NCBI RefSeq assembly: GCF_021728415.1
Contig: NZ_JAKKDV010000002.1
Coordinates: 558,001 to 622,000, forward strand
Length of the DNA stretch: 64,000 nt
Direction of reading: 5' to 3'
Source of the DNA: Flaviramulus multivorans
GTDB taxonomy: Bacteria; Bacteroidota; Bacteroidia; Flavobacteriales; Flavobacteriaceae
The translations under genes and the position numbers were made by a program. The notes under the pieces are model-generated. The model ran no database searches. It saw only the letters and a list, made by a program, of their open reading frames with translations, and was not told the origin of the DNA. Below are positions 1 to 9,507 of the stretch, piece by piece. Positions within the stretch are counted from its first letter, which is position 1. Every line of letters starts with the position of its first letter.

Positions 1-620
1 TTAGGGCGCATATCTGGAAGAAAAGGCATCGCTTCATCCATTAAGTCTGAAACGTATTGCATCACTTCTTGTTTGGTCGCAACACCTCTTTCAATATCTG
101 CCGTTACATTTGAAGATGTAATTATAAAAATATCTCCCCAAAGACGAGACATTTGCAAATGTTGAAAACCACTTAATACTTTGGTTTCAGCTATGTATTG
201 ATCTGCTAAAGCAATGTCATTCCCCGTGGCAAATGCTTTATATCTTTCGATAGTTTCTCCAGAGTTTAGGATATCAACTATATCTCCATAAAAGTTTTCC
301 CAAACTTGGTTGAACATCCAAAAACCATTATCATAATTAAATAAATCAGTTTCCGCAAAAAGTGGCTGATCACCTAGCCCTCCTGCATTTACATCATCTC
401 CTCTAACACCAAGTAATAATGGATCTTCCCAACCTCTTGAATACACTTCTGAATAGGCTCCTATAAGCGGTAGTATCATATTTTCTGTAAGTGTAAAATC
501 AAGGTCATCTGCTGCCAATTGACCATCATTTTCTTGTAATTTTTCACTGCATGAAAACACTAGCATGCATAACGCCAGAATAAATCCTAGCTGTTTTGAT
601 AGTTGTTTAAAATTTTTCAT
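1..620 (-). CDS. SusD/RagB-like nutrient-binding lipoprotein, 3' end missing
   Basis: Reading leftward from ATG at 620, the frame stays open for 206 codons to the window edge, so only the N-terminal part is present. The translation begins MKNFKQLSKQLGFILALCML and reaches a lipobox cysteine in LVFSCSEK, so it is a lipoprotein. It continues with SusD-type helical features (ILPLIGAYSEVY, then a helix with LSGFQHLQMSRLWGDI). It starts 12 bp after the SusC gene stops. SusD proteins sit on the outer surface, cap the SusC channel and bind glycan. The substrate cannot be told from this fragment. Confidence comes from the motifs and the SusC partner. Confidence 0.85.
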   Translation of the reverse strand, partial: MKNFKQLSKQLGFILALCMLVFSCSEKLQENDGQLAADDLDFTLTENMILPLIGAYSEVYSRGWEDPLLLGVRGDDVNAGGLGDQPLFAETDLFNYDNGFWMFNQVWENFYGDIVDILNSGETIERYKAFATGNDIALADQYIAETKVLSGFQHLQMSRLWGDIFIITSSNVTADIERGVATKQEVMQYVSDLMDEAMPFLPDMRP

Positions 621-632
621 ATTGCTTTTTTT

Positions 633-3600
633 TTAAATTTTTATATTTACTCCTACTGTATAAATTGCTGGAATTGGATACGTTTGACGGTCAATTCCAC
701 TCGCAACTTCAGGATTAAATCCGTTATACTTAAAAGATGTAAAAGGTCGTTCTGCCGTAAAGGTCAGTTTAGTTTCTGGCATATTTTTACCGATTAATGA
801 ACCTGCTGGTATAGTATATGCTAATTGAATATTTTGGATACGGAAATAATCACCGTCTTCAACATAAAACGTACTCATTCTTTGATTCCAACCTTTCCTT
901 CTACCTGCTGAAGATGGGTATGAGTTAGTTGTACCTTCACCATGCCATCTATTAATCGCAAAATCTGCATCAACATTAGTGTCATTAGTAAAAATTACTT
1001 CTCCTCTTTTTCGGTTAAGTATTTGATTACCTGTTTGTCCAGCTATATCAACTGACAAGTCAAAGTTTTTATATGAAACACTCATATTTGCTCCATAATT
1101 AAAGTCAGGTAAAAAAGACCCTAGAACCACTCTATCAGCATCATCAATAGTACCACTATTATCTTGATCTACGTATTTAAAATCACCTGGTTCTAAATTA
1201 TTTGCCACAGCGATAGGATCGCTTTGTACTTCAGCATCGTTTTGATAAACTCCGGCAACCTCTAACCCAAAGAATGCCTCTATTGGTTGTCCTACCATAG
1301 ATCTTTGACGAAACTCAGCGCTTCCAGTATCAAAATAACCAGCCTCGCTATTAATTTGTGTCACTGTATTTTTAAGAGTTCCTATATTACCACCAACTGA
1401 AAAGCTCCAATTATCTGATAATTGTTGACTCCAATTTACTGCTATTTCTAAACCTTCATTTCTCATTTCTCCAGCATTCTCAAGAATCGTATTACTTACT
1501 ATAGGTTGATCAATAGGTAAAACTAATCTCTTAGTATCTCTTATAAAATAGTCTGCTTCTAAAGTCATTCTATTATCAAACAATCGCGCACTAATACCAA
1601 AATTTGTTTCCTCCAAAATTTCTCTTTCTAAATCCGTAAAATTACTAGAGCTAATAATTCCATTGGTTGGCGTGTCTCCTATTGCGGTAGTAACTTGAGA
1701 TATTGTTCTTGTTCCTGAACTACCACCTAACTGACCATTAGCTAGTTGTCCCCAGCTAGCACGAAGCTTTAAGAAATCGAAAACACCATTATCTTCCATA
1801 AAGCTTTCGCTAGAAATAACCCAACCCACACCAATTGAAGGCGTTGTTTCCCAAATTTTCTTTGGAAACTTTGCATCTCCTTCATGTCTTACAGTTGCAT
1901 TTAAAAGATATTTGTCCTTAAAGCTATATTCTAGTCTTCCAAAATAAGCCAAGGTATAGAAGCGGTCACCAATTTCGTTGACTTGATTGCCAAACGATGT
2001 TGGGTCTGCAAAATTTAAATACCATGAGCTTTCTAAGCTAATTCCTTGAATGTCATTACCTGTGGCAGAGAACGTATTGAATTGTTCATCTCCAAAGGAA
2101 GAACCAGCAAGTACAGTTAAACCATGGTCTCCAAACGTATCTTTAAATGTCAACGTATTATCCCAATATTGAGTAGAAAACGTAACATTTGCTCTTCTAA
2201 TAGAAGATACTTCACGTTGAGATCTATCCGATATAAAATAAGGCAATCTTACATTACGTTCTGCTATGGTAGAATAATCATGACTATAAGATGTTTTAAA
2301 CTTTAACTTTTCTGGAATCAAATCATACTCCATAAAAATACTAGCTAATATCTTTTTAATTTTTAATTGATTATTATTAAAAGTCATTACAGGGAATGGG
2401 TTTTGAGCCCCTCTATAACCTATTAAGGTTGCGTCAGAAAACGCTATTGGTTCTGCAGCAGTATTAAGTGGGTCATATTTTGGTAAAATTGGTACTGCAA
2501 AATATGCTTGGAACCAAGCCCCATTTTCTGGGTTGTATTTTGTGGCATTACTAAAAATAGCATTTGTTCCTATTTTTAGTCTGTCCGATAATTTAATTTC
2601 TAAATTAGATTGAATATTAAAACGTTCATATTCATTCTTCATGTCTAATAAACCGTCTTGAGAAAAGTAACTGGCATTTACACCATATGTAGTAAGTTCA
2701 CTACCTCCAGTAACCCCAATATTATGACTCGAAATGGTAGCGTCTCTTAAAACCTCTCGATACCAATCAGTATTAACATCTGGAATATTTGGATTAATTC
2801 GGCTTCTACCGAAACGTTGTATGGCGTTTTCAACGAATTGTATATCAGCCGTTGAACCCGACTCAAATGCCATTGTTACAAATTGTTCAGCATTTGCCAT
2901 TTTTACAACATTCTGTGCATGCTGAACCCCTGTAAAACCTGTATATGTAATTTGAGGCTTTTGCTCAAACTTACCATTTTTCGTTTCTACGATGATTACA
3001 CCATTAACACCTCTCCTACCAAAAATAGCAATTGAAGAAGCGTCCTTTAAAACAGAAATACTTTCTATTTGGCTACTATCTAAAAAATCTATGTTATCAT
3101 AAAACATCCCATCTACAACAAAAAGAGGTGAACCTCCAGCTGCATATGAGTTTACACCACGTATTCTAATTGTTGGTGAATCACCTGGTGAACCATTACT
3201 AGTAACTTGCACCCCAGCAACTTTCCCTTGTAGGGATTGCATAATGTTACTATTTGGCGTTTTTTCAATACTCTCTGACTTTACAGTTGTAATTGCCCCT
3301 GTTAAATCAGCTTTCTTTTGTGTCCCATACCCGATAACGACCACCTCGTTTAGTGCTTCAATATCTGGTTCGAGCGACACATTAATAGTTGTCTGGTTTT
3401 GAATGGTTATAAGAACAGTTTTAAAACCTAATGAGCTAAACTCAAGGGTTTCTCCTCTATTAACATTGATAGTATAATTACCATCAAAATCTGTACTTAC
3501 ACCTCTTGTTGTACCTTTTACTATTACGTTAACACCTGGCACAGGAATATTATCTTCGGCACTTACAACAGTACCTGCAATTGAAATATCTTGTGAAAAA

Positions 3601-3650
3601 GCGCAAACAGAAAATAGAAAAATTAACAATAAAGTAAATCTTGTTTTCAT
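633..3650 (-). CDS. SusC/RagA-family TonB-dependent outer-membrane transporter
   Basis: This 1005-residue protein has a signal peptide ending near FSVCAFSQ. A carboxypeptidase-like regulatory domain follows (about residues 24-105, with GVNVIVKGTTRGVSTDFDGN), then a TonB plug domain starting at VVVIGYGTQKKADLTGAI and containing the usual SusC plug motif SISVLKDASSIAIFGRRGVN. The C-terminal remainder is the beta-barrel. It imports oligosaccharides through the outer membrane with energy from TonB-ExbBD. It is the first gene of a SusC-SusD pair and lies immediately downstream of a divergently sited box cluster and a membrane-anchored LuxR-type regulator, which probably senses the same nutrient. 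No degradative enzyme is visible nearby, so the substrate is unknown. Confidence 0.95.
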   Translation of the reverse strand: MKTRFTLLLIFLFSVCAFSQDISIAGTVVSAEDNIPVPGVNVIVKGTTRGVSTDFDGNYTINVNRGETLEFSSLGFKTVLITIQNQTTINVSLEPDIEALNEVVVIGYGTQKKADLTGAITTVKSESIEKTPNSNIMQSLQGKVAGVQVTSNGSPGDSPTIRIRGVNSYAAGGSPLFVVDGMFYDNIDFLDSSQIESISVLKDASSIAIFGRRGVNGVIIVETKNGKFEQKPQITYTGFTGVQHAQNVVKMANAEQFVTMAFESGSTADIQFVENAIQRFGRSRINPNIPDVNTDWYREVLRDATISSHNIGVTGGSELTTYGVNASYFSQDGLLDMKNEYERFNIQSNLEIKLSDRLKIGTNAIFSNATKYNPENGAWFQAYFAVPILPKYDPLNTAAEPIAFSDATLIGYRGAQNPFPVMTFNNNQLKIKKILASIFMEYDLIPEKLKFKTSYSHDYSTIAERNVRLPYFISDRSQREVSSIRRANVTFSTQYWDNTLTFKDTFGDHGLTVLAGSSFGDEQFNTFSATGNDIQGISLESSWYLNFADPTSFGNQVNEIGDRFYTLAYFGRLEYSFKDKYLLNATVRHEGDAKFPKKIWETTPSIGVGWVISSESFMEDNGVFDFLKLRASWGQLANGQLGGSSGTRTISQVTTAIGDTPTNGIISSSNFTDLEREILEETNFGISARLFDNRMTLEADYFIRDTKRLVLPIDQPIVSNTILENAGEMRNEGLEIAVNWSQQLSDNWSFSVGGNIGTLKNTVTQINSEAGYFDTGSAEFRQRSMVGQPIEAFFGLEVAGVYQNDAEVQSDPIAVANNLEPGDFKYVDQDNSGTIDDADRVVLGSFLPDFNYGANMSVSYKNFDLSVDIAGQTGNQILNRKRGEVIFTNDTNVDADFAINRWHGEGTTNSYPSSAGRRKGWNQRMSTFYVEDGDYFRIQNIQLAYTIPAGSLIGKNMPETKLTFTAERPFTSFKYNGFNPEVASGIDRQTYPIPAIYTVGVNIKI

Positions 3651-3678
3651 ATAGTCTTATTTAAAAAGTTAGTTTTTA

Positions 3679-3709
3679 CTAAATTAGGAACTATATAAGT
3701 GGATGTCAA
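3679..3709 (-). promoter_or_regulatory. putative Bacteroidota-type promoter of the first susCD pair
   Basis: On the minus strand TTG (3707-3709) is followed after 20 bases by TAATTTAG (3679-3686), one mismatch from the Bacteroidota -7 box TAnnTTTG. It is 29 bp from the SusC start codon and directly downstream of the TGACGTA box cluster. Called from pattern only. Confidence 0.45.
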
Positions 3710-3714
3710 AAAAA

Positions 3715-3838
3715 GACGTACACATAAAATACGTCATAAATTTAAAAAATCCAAAAAAACCTTATTGACGTAGGATATAAAGGGTAAATTTTATCATAAA
3801 TAAAGGCTTTACGGCTAAAATGACGTATTAATGACGTA
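3715..3838. promoter_or_regulatory. cluster of five GACGTA boxes, likely regulator-binding region
   Basis: The hexamer GACGTA or its complement occurs five times in 124 bp. GACGTA at 3715-3720 and TACGTC at 3730-3735 form an inverted repeat with a 9-bp spacer. TGACGTA recurs at 3766-3772, 3821-3827 and 3832-3838; the last two are 11 bp apart, about one helical turn. The region lies between the LuxR-type regulator gene and susC, just upstream of the putative susC promoter. It is a good candidate operator for that regulator (inference). Confidence 0.5.
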
Positions 3839-3875
3839 CCAGTGAGGTGGTGATTATACCAATTTGAAGGGTGTT

Positions 3876-6674
3876 CTATTTGAAATTTCGCAAATAATCA
3901 CCTAAAGATTTATCATTACCCAAATTTAACTTGCGTTTTAATCGATATCTATGAGTTTCAAGCCCTCTAATTGAAACATTCATCAATGGCGCAATTTCTT
4001 TAGTTAATAAATTCATTTTAATGTAGGCACAAATCTTTAAATCTTTATGTGTTAGTTTTGGGAATTTACTTTTTAATTGATTGAAAAATTCTTCATGAAC
4101 TTGATTGAAGTTATATTCAAATATTTGCCATTCATCCTCATGCCCAATAGAATTGTCAATCTTCTTTAATAATTTTTTATAACCTAAGGTATTTTTAAAA
4201 CTTGCTTCATTTCTAGCAAGCTCATTTTTTATTTCGAGCATTGATTCATTTTTCTTTACCAATGCCATAGCTGTATTTGCCAGCTGTTTACTTTTAAGCT
4301 TTACTTCATTTTTTAACGATTCGTTCTTAATCTGCACAAGTTTTTTCTCATTTTCAATAGCCCTTTCCTTTAATATTATTTCTTGCTCCTCACTAAGCTT
4401 TTGACGAAGTAATCTATGCTCTTTAGCAACTTTTCGTTTATGAATCCAATAAGCAATTAAACTAATGAAAACAGCCATCAATAAATAGAAATAGCCATTT
4501 TTATACCATGGTGGCAAAACTTTTAATTTAATCGTTTTTAAGGGTGATGTTTCACCAGAAATACTAACTGACCTAAAATGTATATTATAATCATCGTTGC
4601 TCAATCGTGAAAGTTCTAATTTTTCATTTTCTAAACGATTCCAGTTTAAAGAGCTAGAGTTTGAAAGAGAATACTCAAAATAATGATTATTTAAACTTGT
4701 GGATGATATTGAGATACTAATACTTTTATTAAACGGAAGTACGTAAGCATCTTCTTCGCTTATATCTACCAAACTCTTATCTATTTCAACGCGCTCTATT
4801 ATTGGTTTTTGAAGCGAATCTCTTTTAGTTAGGCTTTCTGTTTTATTTATAAGCATAAAACCTCCATACAAATTTAGAGTATAAACAGAATCTTGCAATT
4901 GAGAGACACTTTCCGCATCAACTACAAGTCGCTTTTTAAAAAGCTTATTTGGTAAATTTATATTTGTAGTTTCTGCATCCGGTAGAGAAACGAAGCTAAT
5001 TTTATCGTTCTCGTTTTTAGTTACGAGCAAATCGGTATCAGGTTGAGAGATAATGTTTGTGTTAAAACCAAAGGTTTTGTTTAGCAAATCATTTGGTACA
5101 ATACTATCAATTAATGGTTCGTATTTCTGCCATCCTTCATTCGTTTTAAAACAAATATCATTTTTAATATTGTAAACCCTAACATTGTAATCAGACCACA
5201 GACCTTTATTCTTATAATCTTTAACCTCAACTACTCTTTCAAATTCTTTATTAAATTTTACTCTAAAAACACCCTTATAGGCATGTGCTACCCAAGCAGT
5301 ATACTCATCTTCAAACACTAGATACTTTATTGGTATGGTAGTTTCTCCTAAATGCTTTACATCCCATTTCCCGTTTATGTATTTATATCTTACCAATCCA
5401 GCGTAGGTTCCTTGAACAAATAAATTGTCTTGTTCAGGAACTTTCCTAATAACCCATCCACCAGTAAAATTCGATATTTTATTTAGCCTATTATTTTCTA
5501 TGATATAGGTACCATTGTTATGACCACAAAATAATTGATTGTTAATTTTTACTAAATCCCAAACTTGTCCTTGAGAATCATTTATGAATTTAAGTTTTGT
5601 ATCATTTTGGTCTAAGTAAAATAAGCCTGTGTTACTCCCTATATAAGTTTTATTATCATAATTAATTATATCATAAACTGCTCCTAACTCACCTGAATTA
5701 TCATTATACAGTAAATAATTATAATTTAAATCAATAACGGTAACGCCATTATCTAATCCCACCCACAAATTATTATTGGCACCAACGCATAACCCCAAAA
5801 CCGTACTATTTTGAAGCCCGTTTTCTTTACCAATATGAAATAATATCTCGCCAAAATTATTAGTAATATAAACTCCATTTTTTATGGTTCCGAAAACCAT
5901 ATTGCCGTTTTCTAGTAGCAAATATTTATTGAGTTGATGTTCTTTTATAATTTTATTAATTGGCGACTCCCATGTTTCAAGGGTTTCATTGCTATATAAA
6001 AAACAACCTTTTAATGCTGTAGTGATAAGTAATTTTTTATTAAGTTTAACAATGGAAATTACCTTGGTATCTTCTAATTTTTCTGTGTTCTTTAATTGTA
6101 TTAAAGACTCATTTTGCACTCTAAATATTCCATTATCTAGCGTTGAAGCATAAATAGTATCATCAACTTTACTACAAGAAATTAAGGTTGATTCGGGCTT
6201 AATCTTAATGATTTTACCTTCTCTATAAATATATAAGTTTGCAAACGATCTAAAATAAATATCATTATCAATATTCAATATCTGCCAAAATTCTTCGTCA
6301 ACAGACTCTTTATCTTTCTCAAAATCACTTAATGATGTATATGCTAATACTCCTTTTTTTGTTTTTTTCCAATACCCGAATTCCTCATAAGATCCCGTAT
6401 AAATAAGACTGTCTTTTGCTAATACCGACCTTATAATGGTTTTATTAGGTAATTGATAAAAATCCCATTTAACCCCATCAAATTCAAGCAATCCTTTGTC
6501 ATTCGCCACATAAAGTTTTCCGTTTTCAGAGAACGAAACGCCCCAGTTTTGGTTACCGGCATTATATTCTGTCAAAGCATAGTTTTGAAAAAACGGGGTG
6601 TATTGAGCATAAAAATTGCTATTAACAAAAATGAAAAGGAAAACAACAAAGCCATTTTTAAGATTAACTTTCAT
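3876..6674 (-). CDS. membrane-anchored propeller/Y_Y_Y one-component regulator with LuxR-type HTH
   Basis: The 932-residue protein has a signal peptide (cleavage near NFYAQ) and a long region of two-component-regulator propeller repeats (about 25-610), such as LWVGLDNGVTVIDLNYNYLL. A Y_Y_Y-type Ig-like domain (about 625-715) follows, then one membrane helix (about 723-743, FYLLMAVFISLIAYWIHKRK) and a long charged coiled coil (about 745-830). A C-terminal helix-turn-helix ends the protein (LTHKDLKICAYIKMNLLTKEIA, then SIRGLETHRYRLKRKL). There is no histidine-kinase or receiver domain, so it differs from hybrid two-component systems. The likely role is sensing a ligand in the periplasm and acting directly on DNA. 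It is transcribed in the same direction as the susCD pair, and the GACGTA cluster lies between them. Confidence 0.85.
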   Translation of the reverse strand: MKVNLKNGFVVFLFIFVNSNFYAQYTPFFQNYALTEYNAGNQNWGVSFSENGKLYVANDKGLLEFDGVKWDFYQLPNKTIIRSVLAKDSLIYTGSYEEFGYWKKTKKGVLAYTSLSDFEKDKESVDEEFWQILNIDNDIYFRSFANLYIYREGKIIKIKPESTLISCSKVDDTIYASTLDNGIFRVQNESLIQLKNTEKLEDTKVISIVKLNKKLLITTALKGCFLYSNETLETWESPINKIIKEHQLNKYLLLENGNMVFGTIKNGVYITNNFGEILFHIGKENGLQNSTVLGLCVGANNNLWVGLDNGVTVIDLNYNYLLYNDNSGELGAVYDIINYDNKTYIGSNTGLFYLDQNDTKLKFINDSQGQVWDLVKINNQLFCGHNNGTYIIENNRLNKISNFTGGWVIRKVPEQDNLFVQGTYAGLVRYKYINGKWDVKHLGETTIPIKYLVFEDEYTAWVAHAYKGVFRVKFNKEFERVVEVKDYKNKGLWSDYNVRVYNIKNDICFKTNEGWQKYEPLIDSIVPNDLLNKTFGFNTNIISQPDTDLLVTKNENDKISFVSLPDAETTNINLPNKLFKKRLVVDAESVSQLQDSVYTLNLYGGFMLINKTESLTKRDSLQKPIIERVEIDKSLVDISEEDAYVLPFNKSISISISSTSLNNHYFEYSLSNSSSLNWNRLENEKLELSRLSNDDYNIHFRSVSISGETSPLKTIKLKVLPPWYKNGYFYLLMAVFISLIAYWIHKRKVAKEHRLLRQKLSEEQEIILKERAIENEKKLVQIKNESLKNEVKLKSKQLANTAMALVKKNESMLEIKNELARNEASFKNTLGYKKLLKKIDNSIGHEDEWQIFEYNFNQVHEEFFNQLKSKFPKLTHKDLKICAYIKMNLLTKEIAPLMNVSIRGLETHRYRLKRKLNLGNDKSLGDYLRNFK

Positions 6675-6809
6675 ATTAATTGGAGAAAACTAGATGTGAA
6701 CAAATCTAATCAATTTAAGCATCTGAATAAAATTACTAAATAGATGTAAATCTTTTAAAATGTTTAAGTTTGTTAATCAGATATTTATTATTAAAATTAC
6801 AATATCTAA

Positions 6810-6838
6810 TTGTTATCGTAGCATCAAAACTAAATTTC
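6810..6838 (+). promoter_or_regulatory. weak candidate promoter of the M14 peptidase gene
   Basis: TTG (6810-6812), 18 bases, then TAAATTTC (6831-6838), one mismatch from TAnnTTTG, ending 16 bp before the start codon. The spacing is slightly short; pattern only. Confidence 0.3.
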
Positions 6839-6854
6839 ACAAAACAATAATCAA

Positions 6855-9374
6855 ATGAAACACTATATTTTAACACTCTTTGTGTTATGCGGCTGCCTAC
6901 TTGGAGCACAAAATGAGTTTGAACTTTCTTATCATTTGCCTCAAAATGTTACATATAATCCTGAAATCCCAACTCCTGAGAGTATTATTGGGCATAATGT
7001 TGGAGAATGGCATGTTACACACGACAAGTTAGTAAACTATATGACTACTTTGAGTAAAGTTTCAGATAGAATAAATATTGAAAATAGAGGAGAAACATTT
7101 GAAGGTAGACCCATACTTTTACTCACGGTTACTTCGCCCGAAAATCATGCTAATATTGAAAATATTAGGTTAAACCACTTGAAGCTAGTTGAAACAGGTA
7201 GTAACAGCTTAAATGTAGATTCTATGCCAATAGTTGTTTATCAAGGTTTTTCAATTCATGGGAACGAACCAAGCGGCTCTAATGCAAGTTTATTATTAGC
7301 CTATTATTTGGCTGCGGCACAAGGGACTCAAATTGATGCGTTATTAAAAAACACTGTTGTTTTATTAGACCCATCATTTAACCCCGACGGGTTACAACGA
7401 TTTGCTTCTTGGGTAAATGCTAATAAAAGTAAAAATATTAACCCTGACCCAAATGATAGAGAATACACTGAAGTATGGCCCAAAGGAAGAACCAATCATT
7501 ATTGGTTTGATTTAAATAGAGATTGGTTACCCGCACAATTACCCGAATCTAGAGCCAGAATTAACACTTATAATGCTTGGATGCCAAATATTTTGACTGA
7601 TCATCATGAAATGGCAACTAGCTCTACCTTCTTTTTCCAACCAGGTATTCAATCAAGAGTGCATCCATTAACTCCTAAAGCAAATCAGGAGTTAACAAAA
7701 GAAATAGGAAATTATCATGCTAAAGCTTTAAATAAAATTGGGTCGCTATATTTTACAGAAGAACGTTATGATGATTATTATTACGGAAAGGGTTCTACCT
7801 TTCCAGATATTAATGGTGCTGTTGGTATATTGTTTGAGCAAGCTAGTTCTCGTGGGCATGCCCAAGAATCTATAAACGGTATATTAACATTCCCTTTTAC
7901 AATTAGAAATCAGTTTACCACAGCCTTGTCAACTCTAGAAGCGGCAAACGAAATGCGCGTTAAACTTTTAAATTATCAAAGAGAGTTTTACAATACTGTT
8001 AGAAACGAAAATGCAAAAAGTAATATAAAGGGATTTGTTTTTGGTGATGAAGAAGACTTAGCTAAAACCTTCCATTTAGCTGAAATTTTAAAAAGACATG
8101 ACATAAGTCTAAATAAATTAAACGCTGATATTACCGTTGATGGCAAAAGCTTTAAAAAGGAAAGCAGTTTTGTAGTTTCAATCAATCAATCAAAAAGTAA
8201 AATTATAAAGGCCATTTTTGAAAAACGCACCACTTTTACAGACAGTTTATTTTATGATATTTCCGGATGGACATATCCACTAGCATTTAACACTGATTAT
8301 GCTGAATTAAAATCAACTTCAAATACTGGAGAGTTAGTTCAAAATTTAGAGCTTAATAAAGGGGTGGTAACATCTAAAAGCAACTATGCATATCTCATGC
8401 CATGGCACGAATATTATACCCCGAAAGCTTTAAATGCCATTTTAAACAAAGGTTTAAGAGCTAAAGTAGGACTCAATCCATTTTCTTTGAACAATGAAAA
8501 TTTTGATTACGGTACTATTTTAATACCTGTTCAAAACCAAAGTTTAAACTCAGATGAGTTATTTGAAACTTTAAAAAATATAGCACAAAATAGTCATCTT
8601 AAAATATTTGGTGTTAATACGGGTTTAACCGAAGGTATAGATTTGGGAAGCTCTTCTTTCAAAAATATTGAAACACCAAAAGTTGCTATGTTAGTTGGTA
8701 ACGAAGTTACCTCTTATGATGCTGGCGAGATTTGGCATTTGTTCGATCAGCGTTATCAAATGCATCTTACTAAACTCGATGTACTTTATTTAAAAGGCTT
8801 AGATATTTCAAAATATACTACAATAATAATCCCAAGTTCTAAACTAAAATTAGATTCCGAAACGATTGACACATTAAAAGATTGGGTTAAAAATGGTGGT
8901 ACTTTAATCGGGTATAAAAACACCGTAAAATGGTTGTCTTCCAATAAATTTATTAAGCTTGAATATGCTAAATCTGAAGTGAAAGCGAAAAATATTTCGT
9001 TTGAACAAAAAGAAGATTTTAAAGGAGCTCAAACTATTGGTGGGTCGATTTTTGAAACTGAAATAGATAGATCGCACCCTATAAATTTTGGATATAAAAA
9101 TAATAAGTTAGCAATCTTTAGAGACACCGAAATATTTATAAAAGCAGATAGTTCAAGCTATAACAACCCTATAAAGTATAGTAAAAATCCTCTTTTAAGT
9201 GGCTATATCTCAAAACCAAATTTAGAAGTTTTAAAAGAAACTGTTCCGTTTCAAGTGAAAAAATCGGGCAAAGGTAAAGTCATTGTTTTTACTGATAATA
9301 CCAACTTTAGAGCGTTTTGGTATGGAACTAATAAACTTCTTATGAATGCTGTATTCTTTTCAAAATATATGTAA
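6855..9374 (+). CDS. secreted M14-family zinc carboxypeptidase-like protein
   Basis: This 839-residue exported protein has a signal peptide cleaved near LLGAQ. The peptidase M14 domain occupies roughly residues 50-370: the zinc motif HxxE is H135-x-x-E138 (SIHGNEPSG), PSFNPDGL follows at 174-181, and a later DHHEM (H250/H251) can give the third zinc ligand. ILFEQASSRG downstream is a plausible site for the catalytic glutamate. The C-terminal half resembles a class I glutamine amidotransferase-like fold (VAMLVGNEVTSYDAGEIWHL), as in other large Bacteroidota M14 proteins. It probably degrades peptides in the periplasm or outside the cell. It is followed by the Asp-box protein in the same direction with a 133-bp gap. 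There is no sign of a link to the sugar locus. Confidence 0.85.
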   Translation: MKHYILTLFVLCGCLLGAQNEFELSYHLPQNVTYNPEIPTPESIIGHNVGEWHVTHDKLVNYMTTLSKVSDRINIENRGETFEGRPILLLTVTSPENHANIENIRLNHLKLVETGSNSLNVDSMPIVVYQGFSIHGNEPSGSNASLLLAYYLAAAQGTQIDALLKNTVVLLDPSFNPDGLQRFASWVNANKSKNINPDPNDREYTEVWPKGRTNHYWFDLNRDWLPAQLPESRARINTYNAWMPNILTDHHEMATSSTFFFQPGIQSRVHPLTPKANQELTKEIGNYHAKALNKIGSLYFTEERYDDYYYGKGSTFPDINGAVGILFEQASSRGHAQESINGILTFPFTIRNQFTTALSTLEAANEMRVKLLNYQREFYNTVRNENAKSNIKGFVFGDEEDLAKTFHLAEILKRHDISLNKLNADITVDGKSFKKESSFVVSINQSKSKIIKAIFEKRTTFTDSLFYDISGWTYPLAFNTDYAELKSTSNTGELVQNLELNKGVVTSKSNYAYLMPWHEYYTPKALNAILNKGLRAKVGLNPFSLNNENFDYGTILIPVQNQSLNSDELFETLKNIAQNSHLKIFGVNTGLTEGIDLGSSSFKNIETPKVAMLVGNEVTSYDAGEIWHLFDQRYQMHLTKLDVLYLKGLDISKYTTIIIPSSKLKLDSETIDTLKDWVKNGGTLIGYKNTVKWLSSNKFIKLEYAKSEVKAKNISFEQKEDFKGAQTIGGSIFETEIDRSHPINFGYKNNKLAIFRDTEIFIKADSSSYNNPIKYSKNPLLSGYISKPNLEVLKETVPFQVKKSGKGKVIVFTDNTNFRAFWYGTNKLLMNAVFFSKYM

Positions 9375-9507
9375 CCTATTCATTCAAAAATAAAAGTAAA
9401 CTTTTAAGATAAAATACTAAATTTTATCATTTTTATAAATGTTATAATTTTATTAAAGCTGGTATATTTTTGTTAATGAATAGTTAAATTTGAAATAAAA
9501 AAAACAG

